Shown: positions 1-11,571 of the stretch, piece after piece
Position numbering within the stretch: position 1 is the first letter of the stretch
How the letters are laid out: each line of letters opens with the position of its first letter
Source of the DNA: Nelumbo lutea
Taxonomy: Eukaryota > Streptophyta > Magnoliopsida > Proteales > Nelumbonaceae
Direction of reading: 5' to 3'
Length of the DNA: 64,000 bases
Assembly (NCBI GenBank): GCA_022828595.1
Contig: JAKGHH010000005.1
Coordinates: 64,785,655-64,849,654, forward strand
Made by a program: the position numbers and the translations under genes
Notes under the pieces: model-generated
The model's database searches: none
The model's input: the letters and a program-made list of their open reading frames with translations, nothing else
What the model was told of the DNA's origin: nothing

Positions 1-1229
1 TCTGTTTGAGTTTAAGTAGAACTTTATACCGTGGTCCAATTATTTGCTTGAAAGTAACATACTTGGTTGGGTAAAGAATTTAAGCTGATTTTGGCCCTTC
101 TATTCTTCGAAGTGGGATCTATTAAATGCTGTTCAATATCTTCCTAGCATAGGTGATGGCAATTTATGGATCCCTGGATCTCAGACCCAATCTTCTGGTA
201 TTGATTGTATAGACTATGGATCAGCAATATGATATACATAACATTGATATCCAAAACCTTTATTTATTTATTTATTTATTTTCATCCTTTAGGAATAGAA
301 CATTGAACACATATTTCTCTGTTGATGTTGCTCCTAGATTGTAATCATGTTTCAACAAAATCCTCCCTCAGGGAAGACCAAATTATATATCACATTTAGT
401 CTAATATTATATACTGATTTTTTTTTTTTTTTTTTTTTATAAACCAATCCTGACAAGTAGGACTATTTCTTCCATTCAGATAATGTGTCCCTTTTTTGGT
501 AGGTGACATTTACTTCTTTTTATTTATTTTTTAATTTAAGCAACAAATTAAGTAAACATAGTGGGCACCTTTATCAATGTTGTTTTAGACTTTAAGAATC
601 TATATCGATCTCGGTTCCCTTCTAGTCCAGTCCGTAATAAGAAAACCGAGAGATGAAATATTGGAATATGGTGAACAATAGTGTTTTGTTTGCACCAATC
701 AACCATTAATAAAACTGATGAGCTAATTAAAAATCTTATTGCATTATCATAAAACTTCCTTCTAATTACAAATTCGTTTAGGCTGTGTGTAATTGGTTTG
801 AAGGAAAAGGTAGGGAAAGGAAGGCGGCCTTGTATAGGTTTCCCTACTTTCCCCATTCTTTTCCCTAACTTTTCCTTCAAACCAAATACAGCCTAAATGA
901 ATCCCTAGATAGGACTTACTGAACATAGTTTTTGTTTAACCAGGCCAGACACTTCTGGTTGTGCAGTATTTTTATGAAAACATAGCACCTTCCACCCAAG
1001 AGAAGTTTTGTAAACACAGTAGAAGCCTAATGATGATCAAAAGTTAGATCTACATAGCTGTATGTTTATTATGGTTTCTCTTGCTATCTGAATTGTATTG
1101 TATATGAAGGGATAACAATTTAATTACTAGATTAGAAAGTATCTCTCCTTTCATAAACCAAATAAACCATAAGTGCACATAACTCATATTCATCATGTTA
1201 TTGTTCCCCTTTCTTCCTTCTTAAATATT
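1..1229. other. Intergenic, beyond the 3' end of the BELL gene
   Basis: No coding region is recognisable. It holds a poly-T run at about 420-438 and a small palindromic MITE at 781-893. The longest open frame, on the minus strand at 548-880, runs through the MITE and looks accidental. Confidence 0.6.
781..893. mobile_element. Short palindromic MITE (113 bp)
   Basis: The left arm begins GGCTGTGTGTAATTGGTTTG and the right arm, read on the other strand, begins GGCTGTATTTGGTTTGAAGG. The arms pair for roughly 40 bases. The left flank is TTA and the right flank TAA, so a PIF/Harbinger-type TTA duplication is only approximate. The GGCTGT terminus resembles Tourist-like MITEs. A degraded relative may lie at 14585-14665. 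Confidence 0.6.
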
Positions 1230-1488
1230 ATGTTCTCTAACAAGGTAGAGAGATATTAAGGTACAAAACCTTAAATTTACAAAAGAAAGAAAATGGTGCA
1301 AAACAATCTACTATACAATTAACAGTAATCTTGGAGAGCTAGCTAAAATAATGCTACGTTTCTCATTCGTTTATATTTCCAACAGGAAAAATTAGATCAA
1401 TAGAGAGAGATAGAGAGAGTGAGAGGGAGAGAGAGTTTTTCTTTCTGGGAGATGATTAGATGGGGTGGGAAGTGGGGATCCTCGAAAT
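1230..1488 (-). other. Probable 3' UTR of the BELL gene
   Basis: This is the stretch just after the stop codon on the minus strand. It has a CT-rich tract (AG-rich on the plus strand at about 1403-1436) and then T-rich sequence with weak near-upstream elements. The polyadenylation site cannot be placed from sequence alone. Confidence 0.4.
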
Positions 1489-4400
1489 TCAACATCCCCC
1501 AAAGTCTCTGACAGAAAATCGGCTCTTCTCCGGCAGGTTTCCGGCGTGTTGAAGCCCTAGCGTGAGGGATACATCGCCGGTGGTGGTCCCAAATCTTACA
1601 AGTGTGGCCCCTAGATTGGAGTTGGCAGTGGTGGTCCCATAATCCGCAGCAACCATGCTACCATGGTGCCGACGCGTGTCATCAACCACCACCCGATGAT
1701 GCATGTCTGGTTCATGGGTCGCCTGAAAACGTTGGGGTACGAGAGATGACATGTCACTGTGTGAGGTGATGGTGGTGGTCATTGTTTGGGTGGCTTGGCT
1801 TGCTTGGTTTTCCGAGAAGCGTTGTCTATTGATTGCGTTGAACGAGGGGTCATTGTCGTTGGCATTGATTTCGGATCTTTTGCCTGCTGTTGTTGTTGTT
1901 GGGGATGATGTTGTTGTTGCTGTTGGAGGTGGTGTTGCAGCTGTTACTCCTGCTGCTGCTGCTGGTGCAGTTGCTGGTGTTGCAGACGTTGGTGTCTGTG
2001 CAGAGCCGCTGCTTTGGCCCGCTTGATTTTTCTCTCTCTCCTCTTCTTCTTCTTTGGTCTCTTGTTGGTACATCTCTTCCACCATGGGTTTCCACAACCG
2101 AACCCTGGCATTAATGAACCAGTTTGAAACCTGAAACAACGAAAGCAAACGTCGTTAGAAAAAATTACATGGGGGGTAGGGGGAAGCAATAAAATGATCT
2201 GCATGGATATCGAAAAAATTCAACAGAGAAGAAAAGAACATATCTACACTAGTTGTCTTTGATTTGATTGATTAATTCAATGCACATTGGTTGATGCTTC
2301 CGTTCAGTTAGCATCAAAGCATGTTCATATAACAAGGAAATACTGTACGCCTCGTTATTGTTGCTGCTGTTATTAACAACAGCAGTGGCATAGTAGAATA
2401 GAAAGAGATCCTGTTTATTTATTTCATACATGGATGAGAGGAGAATGGCAATTAACATTTAACAAGATAGAAACAAAAATGATAGGAGACTATTTAAGAA
2501 GAACAACAGATATACAAATCCTTTTTCCCGGTGGTATTTTTCTAACTTTCCTCTCCCCATTTCATTTCTCTCTCCCAATCACACTACTATCCCAAATATT
2601 TAATACAAAAGAGAGAAATTTGGGTGTATCTGTTTCGTTTTCTTCTTCTACTCCTGGAGTTAAGTTGAGCTGTTTGAGCTCGGACAAATACAAAAACGAA
2701 AGAATTCAGAAGATTAGATACTTCGATTTTCCCACAGTTTTCTTTGTTAATGAAGAACGGAGAGAGATGGGGAGGGGGGGGACTGGATCCAGGAAGAGAA
2801 GATCAAGTACAGTTATCATTAATGCAATTTCTGTTTTATGGTTTGTTAACGTGGTGTTTAAGCTGTAACAAAACTGAAAAGCATATTTGAAAAATAAATA
2901 AATTCAAAGCTGACAAGTCTCATGTCGCGTTTCTTCCGTACTTGTCTCTGTAATTGTAGTAGTCTTATTTTTCAGTTCGGATCAAGTAGGCACAACGTTG
3001 TAAGCACGGTAAATGAGTACTTTTTTTCACCCTCACTCTTTCTATCACGAAAGAAGGAAGATAAAAGAAAGAAAAGGTCTCAACTTTTCCTGACGAAAAG
3101 AAAAGGCAGGTGAGAAATGAAAGCCGGAACCATGCAAATGTTACTAAGCTTACTGCTGATGTTCTAGGGTTTCTATTCTCTTGTGGTCTTGTGGGTTTTG
3201 GAGTAGAAACCTAAAAAAAAGATGGACACTCTTTATTTCTCTTTTCTTTTGTTTTATGGGGGATCGGAGAGAGCATAGGACGAACCTGATTTCTCGATAA
3301 ACCAGTCTGTCGCGCCAACAAATGCTTATCTGCATCACTCGGGTACCTGGAAAAAAAAAGAAGAATAGACCAGAAAATGACATCAGGGTCCCTACCCAAA
3401 TCGTATAAAGAGACCTCGAGCTTTATGTACCGGTAAATTATATCGAACGATTCTTTCCCTGTTAAGGCGTGAAAATCTAAGACAAGAAAAACAGTGCAAA
3501 CAGCAACAGAAGCAAAGAAACAACTGCACACACAGATCTCTCCTTAAATATCCTATTGATTGAAAAAATAATATGTCTGAGAGAGAGAGAGAGGTCTATA
3601 AATTTTTATTATTTTTCTCGTTTACTTTCAATTTAATCTGATAACTAACTCTAGGCAGGTCAGAACTTAGAAGCCTCTCTCCAAATAAAGAGCACAGCAA
3701 GAAGCTTTCCTTCAGCTTTTTGTTGTGGAGACAAGACTCGAGGACACTGCATTACTGTTGTCTTAAAACACTAAAACAGAAACGGGTGATAAGATATTCT
3801 AGATTGACATTTCTAATACCCCAATAAAGCATGGAGAGAGAAAGGGAGAGGCAGGGATTATATTAATAAAACGATGGCTTTAATTTGTCTTTTCACTCTC
3901 AAGTCTCAACTTTGTTGGTTTGAGTGATGTTAAGATGTATAAGGGAGGAGAGAAAGCGAACGTACGGATGAAGGAAATGCTCAAAAAGCCAAGCTCTCAA
4001 AATGTTGACCGATCGCTCAGGCAAGCCCCTCTGAGGCCTCCAAGCTTCTTGCTCCATCATACCCATCTGGTGGAAGGCTCTTTGCTGTCTGAGGCTTTGT
4101 TCAAGCAACCGAAGCCTTGGCGTCTCCCCTTTCGTTACACCGGAGGCTCCCACACCATCCTTCTCTCCCAGAACCTCACACGTATGCTTCAATTGTGCCG
4201 CTATTGCATCCTTTAAGCATCGGAAGTGTCTTGACATCGCTTTCTGGGCAAGCGCTGTATAGGGAGTTGCCGCTCCAAAACCCATGACTGAGTCAAAGGA
4301 ATTTACTACCATATGCATTTGCTCGCAGTAATGATTGTATCTTCGATCAACCTGAGATACACATAAAAGGAATTAGAAGAAACATCTACCCCAATTCATC

Positions 4401-5516
4401 AAACATTTATGCTTGCATGAAGACTGCCAAAAGAAAATGTAATACTAAGCTAGAAAGTTATAACAATTCTGCTGTTTTCAGTGTTCAACGTTAAATGATG
4501 AGGGTTGAACAGCAGAACAGCAGTAAGAGAAGAGATTCACCTGAAGCCTTGCACTTGACGCGCTTTAAAGTTTAGAAAGAAAATGCAGTTACCATCGCTA
4601 ATTTCCATAAAGTTAATAAGAAATATTACCTTACTCTTACTGTTTATTAGAAGAAGATCGAGGAGGGAGAGGAAGGTATATATATATTCCCAAAGACATG
4701 CTTTAGATTTAGAACTTTCTATCTCGAAGATTGAAAGAAAATTTCGATCATGAAGGTGAATTGGAGAAGGAAAGAGGGGAAGAGGAGAGGAGTGCTTCTC
4801 TTTAAAAAGTCAAATTTCAAAATCCGGAAACGGCCACGAACAGCATGGCTGCTATTTTAATGCAAAAACCAAATAGAGACTCAATGAGTAGATGAATCAA
4901 AACATGATACAGTGAAATGATTGTCGTGCGAACTGCGAAGCAAAAGAACATCCGCGTAATTCCACACCAGGCGGGTGTAGAGTGAATAAAATAAAGAAAG
5001 CGAGAAAAATATCACTTAAGGTCAACTGCGATAGAAATCAATGGTTTTGCGTGCAGTGTTACTAAAGGGTTTATGGATCTCTCTCGGTGCCAGCAGCCTT
5101 CCTAACTAGTAACTACTTCCTACGTATTGTAGGGATTATAGGCGATCATCCACATTAAGAGCGGGCGTCCTTTCTTATTGGACGCATACCCCTTAATAGT
5201 TAACCTCTCATCTCCTCTACCTTACAAAAATCCGAAGTACAAAAACACCCAACCCATCAATCAAATTCTTGATCAGTAAAGTTGAATACAATATGCAAAG
5301 CTCAACCTCTTTCATCTTATTTTATGGAGAGATGGAGGCCCAATTCAAATTTCAACCGCTGGCTTCTCTTTTATCTGTAATAATTAATTAAAAACTCTCA
5401 AGACACTTGCCGGAATTTCTGTTTCCTCCGATGGGTTCTAAAAAATTAACTCCACTACGGCGAATGATAAAAAGACGGGCCTTTTTGTGAGGTTTGTGCC
5501 TAGCTACGTGTGTGTG

Positions 5517-5552
<36 letters not shown>

Positions 5553-6918
5553 TACATGCCTCATCAAGCATGGACATTAGCTTGACTTTCCTCCTCTGAT
5601 GCTCAATCCTTTCAGTAGCTGGTAAAGGAGGTAGGTCCTTGGAAGATGATGGAGACCCACCAGCACTAGTACCCTGATTAGGGTTAGGGTTGGTGCTCTG
5701 ATGTTTGCCAAGCCTGTTATTCTTTAATTGTCCCCTCCCGACACTGCAAAACTCTTCCAACAATTCTTGCGCAGCTTTGACATACTTAGAATGCCTCAAG
5801 ACATTGACGACCCCTAAGGACGATCCGAAACCAACATGGACCTGATGGTTTTGTCCCACTCCTTGCAAATGCAATGGTTGGTTATGATTCCCAAGATTAT
5901 TCTTCAATGGGTACGAAGTGGCCGAAGAAACACCACCGCCGGGATTGTAATAGAACACCCCACCATCTCCCATCCTCAATTCCTCCGCCTTGGCCGCTTC
6001 CAAGTGCTGCAACGATGACGACAACGATAACGAAAGCCCTTGGCTCTCTCCACCCCCACCAATTTTGCTTGTGTTACTGAGATGAGTAGCCGTGTTTTCA
6101 CCTCCGCCGCCACCTGGGACCCAAGTGAATTGTGCTGGATGAATTGAGTTACTACCAAAGCCCACTCCGGCTGCAGCCGCAGCTCCGGCCGACTGAAATC
6201 CCTGTAGATGAGTAGCAGTGGATGGATTGGGAAGCAACATATGGATGGGGGTAGACGACGACGAAGGTGGTTGAGGAGGTGGAGAAGGTGACCTTGTTTG
6301 TGGGTTCATAAGGAAAAGCTGCATGGCAGCTGCCGAGTCCGCATTTAGGCTTGAAATCTGATGATGCTGAGCTATACTGTGACTGTCACGGTTATTGCTG
6401 TTTGGGTGCTTTGCATCCCCCAAAGGACCTAACCCGCCCACCATCCCTTGTCTGCTCCCATACCACTCATTTGCTGCTGGTGTTGCCGCCGTAGGCGGTG
6501 GTCGCGGTTGTCGATAATTCGACGCGATCTGATTCTCTAAGAGGTCGGCAGCCACGGGGACGCCTGGCTGGAAATTGAACATCTCCGATAACATCCCACC
6601 CGTTTCATAACCGGGCAACTCCCCAGATTCTTGTGCTTCTATTCCCACCAAAGGTGGAGGCGCCTCGAACCCTTGCACCCTTAGTTTGTCCCTCCGGCTT
6701 TGCTGTGCGATGTGCTGCGCCTGCTGTTGCTCTTGGTGTGTTGTAGTCGATCTGTCAAAACCATTGGAGAAACTGAAGATCCCTTGATGGAAGCTTTGGG
6801 ACATAGAATTTAAAGAATTAGGCCTATCGGAGGCCGATGCAGTCTTGGAGAGTTGAATTGGGAGGCGATTCTTCGAGTGAGACAAGAGAGGAGGAGGTGG
6901 TGGTGTTGCTACTCCCAT
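1489..6918 (-). CDS. BLH2/BLH4-like: BELL-type (TALE) homeodomain protein, BLH2/BLH4 (SAW1/SAW2)-like
   Basis: The CDS is complement(join(1489..2130,3286..3346,3966..4351,5560..6918)), 815 codons plus stop; Arabidopsis BLH2 is of similar but slightly shorter length. Seen: a conserved start [25 protein letters not shown] at 39-57, [10 protein letters not shown] at 107-116, an N-terminal ZIBEL motif [11 protein letters not shown] at 293-303, a SKY box near 376-391, a BELL domain at about 436-505, and a TALE homeodomain at 558-620. The homeodomain has the PYP insertion at 582-584 and WFINAR at 606-611. A C-terminal ZIBEL VSLTLGL lies at 789-795. The homeobox is split over three exons, including the 61-bp exon typical of BELL genes. 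Family knowledge: BELL proteins pair with KNOX proteins in the nucleus; SAW1/SAW2 restrain KNOX genes in leaf margins, and BLH2/BLH4 influence pectin. A Thr/Ala/Pro-rich tract (about 640-680) precedes the C-terminus. Nothing suggests a pseudogene. The BLH2/BLH4 assignment rests on remembered family motifs. Confidence 0.95.
4352..5559 (-). other. BELL gene intron 1 with a GC-AG splice pair
   Basis: Exon 1 ends ...CTTGATGAG and the intron begins GCATGTAAC. It ends TATCTCAG before GTTGATCGAAGATAC. Joining at GAG|GC gives MLDE followed by VDRRYNHYC, the conserved BELL-domain reading, in phase 0. Using the nearby GT (GAGGCAT|GTAACC) with the same acceptor puts a TGA straight after the junction. 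A GA repeat lies just inside the donor. Confidence 0.85.
5517..5550. repeat. (AG)n microsatellite beside the intron 1 donor
   Basis: About 17 AG units (CT on the sense strand) begin roughly 9 bases inside intron 1. The tract adds a pyrimidine run right next to the unusual GC donor. Confidence 0.9.
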
Positions 6919-6944
6919 ATCAGTATCTTCTTCTTCATCATCAT
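6909..6944 (-). promoter_or_regulatory. 11-codon uORF overlapping the BELL start codon
   Basis: Three consecutive ATG codons (6944-6936) open a frame that reads [11 protein letters not shown] and stops at TAG 6911-6909, just past the main ATG at 6918-6916. The main ATG has G at -3 and G at +4, a good context. The uORF is out of frame with the main CDS, so it could lower translation of the homeodomain protein. It lies downstream of the predicted leader introns and should be in the mature mRNA. Confidence 0.5.
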
Positions 6945-8199
6945 CTCTTTCTTCTTCGCCCCCAGTACCGCTTTATCCTGTTGCCGCTTCTGCTCATGTT
7001 AGCACAGATCGATTAGAATTATCAAGTAGATAAAAGCTCAAGAAAGAGAAGCATGCTATGAGACGAAAATTCAGCATTAACAATCATAGAAAAGAGTAAT
7101 AGGAAGAAAGAAGAGAGAGAGAGAGAGAGAGAGAAAGAGAAAGAGAAAAAAAAAAAAGGAGTTTCTTTGAACTCGCTTTTTATTTTTAATTAAATTCTAT
7201 TTTTTTCTTTATTCATCAACTTTACCTCTTAGAGTTGCAGGAATTGAGAGGGTGCAAAGCTCTCAGACATCGTTTTCCTTCTGTGGGATTGAAAGCTTCT
7301 TGAACTCTGCTATCTCTCTGCTGTCCCTCTGTCTGTCTTTCTCTCTCTTTCTCTCCTTTTCCTTCTCTTTGTTGCTTGCTCTTTGCAGTGAGTGTTTTAC
7401 AATCGCCTTCTGAAAAGAAAAAGAAAGAAACACAAAAAAAAAAATAATAATAATAATGAAATAAATGCGGAGCTGGACTAATCTCTTTCTCAGACAACGC
7501 AACCAGGAGAGAGAAGAGAAGATAAAAGGTCGCTATTCTTTCGTCTTTCACCCCCTCATCAGTCATCACAAACTCAAATTTTAATATGTATTTCACGACA
7601 TGTCTATAAAAAAATAATAATAGAAAATAAATAAGTAAATGAAAAAAAAAGTAGAAGAAGAAGAAACAAATAAACAAAGACCTTGGCTTTCTCTAAAAGC
7701 GACAGAAATATAATGAAAGTGGTAAATGACTGAAATTACACCACCTAAATTTCAATAAGTAGAGGGTATTTCAGTCAAATGCAATTTTAATTCATTCCAT
7801 TTCATGGGCTCTTTAGTTTTACCAAATTACCACGTGTCACCATCTTGAATATATTTATTTATAGGATCACATCAGGTTGATACCTTGAAATGACCAAATT
7901 GCCATAAACTCTTCAACAAACTTCCACTGTTTTTATTTTGTGGATACCCTTTACTAATCGGTCTAACTTATAATATTAAAGAAAGATAAAACATCAAATA
8001 AGAGATGGGTCATCCAAACCACCACCAACCCCCACCCCCGCTTGAAATTATGTGAATGACACAGCTTCCCTAGCAAACTTAGATTAGGGTTCTCGAAACT
8101 CACAAGGTCATTCTTGACATTCCAGAGGCTTTTCAAAAAATAAGAATAAAAAGGCAGAAAGAGCAAACCAAACAAACCAATTGAAGAAAGCAACTTACG
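6919..8199 (-). other. Predicted spliced 5' leader of the BELL gene
   Basis: Minus-strand splice signals suggest two leader introns. One runs from a GTAAGT donor at 8198 to an acceptor at 7410 preceded by a strong pyrimidine tract. The second runs from AG|GTAAAG at 7225 to an acceptor near 6978 with CTAAC as possible branch point. The intervening leader exon would be 7226-7409. BELL genes commonly have introns in the 5' leader. The transcription start is not determined. Confidence 0.4.
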
Positions 8200-8852
8200 A
8201 TCCTACTCGTAAAAGACGGTTGGCACTTGCCACATGCGAGAAGACAATCTGTGCTGTGGGAAGGTATGGACTTGGGAGTTGGGGCTGGTGTGAGATGTGA
8301 AAGGCACAGAAAACCTTTTCAGGTTCTTGTGAGAAGACTTGTTTGGTGGCCTTATTTTCTGCAGTTATTTTGTGAATGTGTGATTCCCTTTATTTTTCTA
8401 TTTTTCTTTTATCGGATATTATCAAAAATGTATTACTGAGAATTAATTTATTAACCAAATATATTTATATTTCCTTCTGGTATTGGTATAGAATATAGAG
8501 TATAGATATAGAAAAAATAAATAAATATTTAGAAAAAGAAGAAATTATGCCCCTTTCTGTACGTCAATAAGACTCTTTCCCTTTCCCTAAATTTATACTT
8601 GTTTACCACTCATTGAGAAAGATAGATAAAAATTTCCCAACTGCAAACCGGATTGATGGTTGACAGCCCAACCTTCTTTGGTCTATCGCCTTTTGGGTGA
8701 TGTCACGTGAACCTCACTCTCTCTCTCCCTCCCTCCCTCTCTCTCTCTCTCACACACACAAACACGCACGATAGGACCACTTAATGATACCATCTCATCA
8801 TGCCCCTAATATCTCATCCACTTATCACGTGCCAAAGTCGGCTGCGCACGTG
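7831..8852 (-). promoter_or_regulatory. Four CACGTG G-boxes upstream of the BELL gene
   Basis: Perfect palindromic CACGTG motifs lie at 7831-7836, 8704-8709, 8826-8831 and 8847-8852. The last three fall within 150 bp and upstream of the predicted leader. G-boxes bind bZIP and bHLH (PIF-type) factors. A CT-rich microsatellite lies between them at about 8718-8751. Confidence 0.45.
8718..8751. repeat. CT-rich microsatellite in the BELL upstream region
   Basis: CT repeats with interspersed CCCT units are followed by a short CA run. Simple-repeat tracts like this are common in plant promoters and leaders. Confidence 0.8.
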
Positions 8853-9160
8853 TCATTTCTTTACGATTTTATGTTGCTGTGCTTCTTACTGTGTTGTGTT
8901 CACGTTTATAATTAAAGAGCCCACAGCCACCCCTTAATTTTTGGTAGTTGTGTAAAGCGTGAATACCACCCCTCCACCCTTTCTTAACATACACATCGAA
9001 CATATGCTCACATCAACCAACTTCCTTTTCGTTTGATATTGAACCATTTGTCTCACATTAAATAACCATAGGTTAATTAGTTTGCCATTTTTCACTTTTT
9101 CAGGTTTTTTTCTTTTCCTTCTTTCATTTATCATCATTTACCTCTTCTTATTCTCTTTTT

Positions 9161-9880
9161 AAATTTAAGGAAATTGTCTAAAAGTCATCATAAGCATTCA
9201 ATATTTCTCTTAAATTCACAACTTTTCAAAATGTTTAAAACTCGCTATGTCAAAAAGTTTTTATTTTTCAAAACTCACCTTCCGTTAGTGTACCATTAGT
9301 GTTTCTTAACAGAGGTGTCCATGTCAGCATAAATAACAATTTTCATGACCACATTACCCTTGAATGTTGATTTAGAGGAAAAATGGTCTTTTTCAGTTTT
9401 CAATTTTCTTGTTTTTTTTGTGTTTTTTATAATTTCTATATTTTTTTAAATTTTCTATTTTCTATAATCTATAAATCTTTTGTGTTTTTTCTACAACTTT
9501 TATTTTCTTATTTTGTTTTTCAATTTCTATAGTTCCATAATTTGAAAATAAATTTTTATTTTGTTTGCAATTTCTATAATTTTTTATATTTTGTAATTTC
9601 TATGTTTTTATGTATTTTATATTTGAAAATATTTTTTTGAACCTTTTCCTTTCTTCATGTCTAAATATTAAAATGGTAATATATTAACACCTGTAAATTT
9701 ATTTTGTATATATTTTATATTTTTCTATGAATGTTAAAATGGTAATTTATTAATGCCCGTTAGTCTGTTTAATGTCAAGTTAGTGACATGACGAATTTTA
9801 GACATTTTGAAAAGTTGTGGTGAGTTTAAGAGAAATGCTGAAAATTCATAGTTAGTTTTAGACAATTTTCCTTAAATTTA
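9161..9880. mobile_element. Foldback element with about 100-bp terminal inverted repeats
   Basis: The left arm (9161-9265) begins AAATTTAAGGAAATTGTCTA. The right arm (about 9780-9880), read on the other strand, begins TAAATTTAAGGAAAATTGTC. The arms pair across CTCTTAAA, ACAACTTTTCAAAATGT and the region of CATGTCA. The interior is T-rich and non-coding. Long TIRs suggest a Mutator-like non-autonomous element, but no clean 9-bp duplication was found. Confidence 0.65.
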
Positions 9881-11328
9881 ATATAGTTACTTATTGAGAA
9901 TTACTATGATTTTGCATCTTAATACACTTTATTAAATTGCCTTTCTATTGTAATAATGAAATTGTTAACTGTTGCAATATTCTCTAACTTGTACAGTTCA
10001 TATATAATTTGCTTGGCTTCAACATGGGCTCTGTAGGTCAGTGATAAAGAATTCTTTGTTTACTTAAAAAATAGGATGAAAGAGGTTCCTAAATCACATT
10101 GAGTTGGGAAAATCCAGGCCATCCATCAAATATAACAGATAGAAAGGATCTACCATGCATGCATGCTGTATCATGATCAGTCCACTTTAGTCATATGGCA
10201 ACCAAGTTTTCCCAATTAATAAGAGCTATTGCTATCTTCAATTTTTAATTTCAAGGTATATCCATAAGGGAAAGCTTATTTAAGAACATGTCACAAAGTC
10301 TCTTGGTCTCAAGTTTTAATTTATTCTTTGAATGTTGGGTAAGGGTAGGAGGAAAGTTGGTCCTTATATATGGTCCCAACTAAATTGCCATGTGGAGGAT
10401 TCCTGTCGTTTACGCCTCTTTGCTGACTGAGACAAATAGCTAAACGTAGAGGCAGAATTCAATCTAAAGGAGTATGAGTTGAATGTTTAATTAAAGTGGG
10501 TGACTGAAAGCCACATTCAATGAAATGTTTTCATGGCTTCAACCAGAAAACAAAAAGAAAAATTTTCATTTCAGTCATTTGAAGACATAATGCACCATCA
10601 TCAAACTGTTAACAATGTTAAAAGAAGCAAATTAAATGACCTTGGTTTTATTTTTGTTAGTGATTTATATAGGATATCCATTTTAGACTTATATTGTGTT
10701 AAGAAACACAAATGAAATGACTTCACCTCTTGTGATTTTTAAATGCTTCCAATGCAAATAAATGGAGTTTTGGAACCAACAAAATGTACCATTTACAGAA
10801 TAAATTGTCAGATATTGATGGCCTGCAAAATTCTCACCTTCAATTGAGCAAGATTCATTACATCATCATCAACAATAACTGAAAATATCTCCTTTCCAAG
10901 GAAATTAATTAAAACTACTTTCAGCAATGAGAGGAGGAACTCACTTCTTGTGTTTTGTGTCGTTACAAAATGGTGTTTTGAATTAGATCGCATCTTCTTG
11001 TGCCTTAAAGCAACGCTTAAAAGACTGAATTACCTTGAAAACCACTTCATAGGGCCTAGTTATCTGTCAAACCAAATGAGCAAATGACATAGAACTGTTG
11101 AGAGGCTTAGCCCTAGAATTAGGACGGGCATCATCCAACAGTGCAGCTAACAATTAAGACGAAACGGCTTCTAGGGCAAATCAGTACTACGTACATAGCA
11201 ACAAATAACACTAGAACCATCCTTCCAAGCATGTTATCAAAGCTCCAAATCACAGCAGAGCTTAAGTTGAAGCAAATAAGTTTATTATTTGGGACTTCAA
11301 TGGCTTTTTTAAATTGCTTATATAAGGC

Positions 11329-11571
11329 TCAGTTTGAGAAAAGTACAAATACATACAAAATACAAAGTTTTGCACTCTACATATTCATATTTGTACTCCT
11401 TCCAAGCGGAACCTATATTTTATTAATACCTTAATTCCTTATGGCTCAGTTTGGACAAAGGAATGCAGATACAAATATGTATCTGTAGAGTGCAAAACCA
11501 TAAATTTTATATTATTTTGTACGTATTTGTATTATATATATTTGTATTTATACTCTTTTCAAATTGAGCCT
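11329..11571. mobile_element. Long imperfect hairpin, MITE-like
   Basis: The ends are GGCTCAGTTTGAGAAAAGTA and, on the other strand, GGCTCAATTTGAAAAGAGTA. Internal segments around TTTTGCACTCTACA and TGTAGAGTGCAAAA also pair, so nearly the whole 243 bp can fold back. Flanks are TAA and TAT, an imperfect three-base duplication. Confidence 0.6.

Noticed and set aside
1751..2114. Plus-strand open frames rich in Val and Leu opposite the BELL C-terminus
   Set aside because: They are reverse-strand shadows of the Thr/Ala/Pro-rich coding exon and its CTG/GTT-rich codons.
3920..4216. 98-codon plus-strand frame
   Set aside because: It lies opposite BELL exon 2 and the frame has no homologous features of its own.
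5681..5700. TTAGGGTTAGGGTTGG, telomere-like on the plus strand
   Set aside because: It is within BELL exon 1, coding for Asn-Pro repeats; only two and a half units.
7222..7677. 151-codon minus-strand frame before the BELL CDS
   Set aside because: Low-complexity Phe/Tyr and Lys/Glu runs from T-rich and purine-rich leader DNA; better explained as leader exon and intron.
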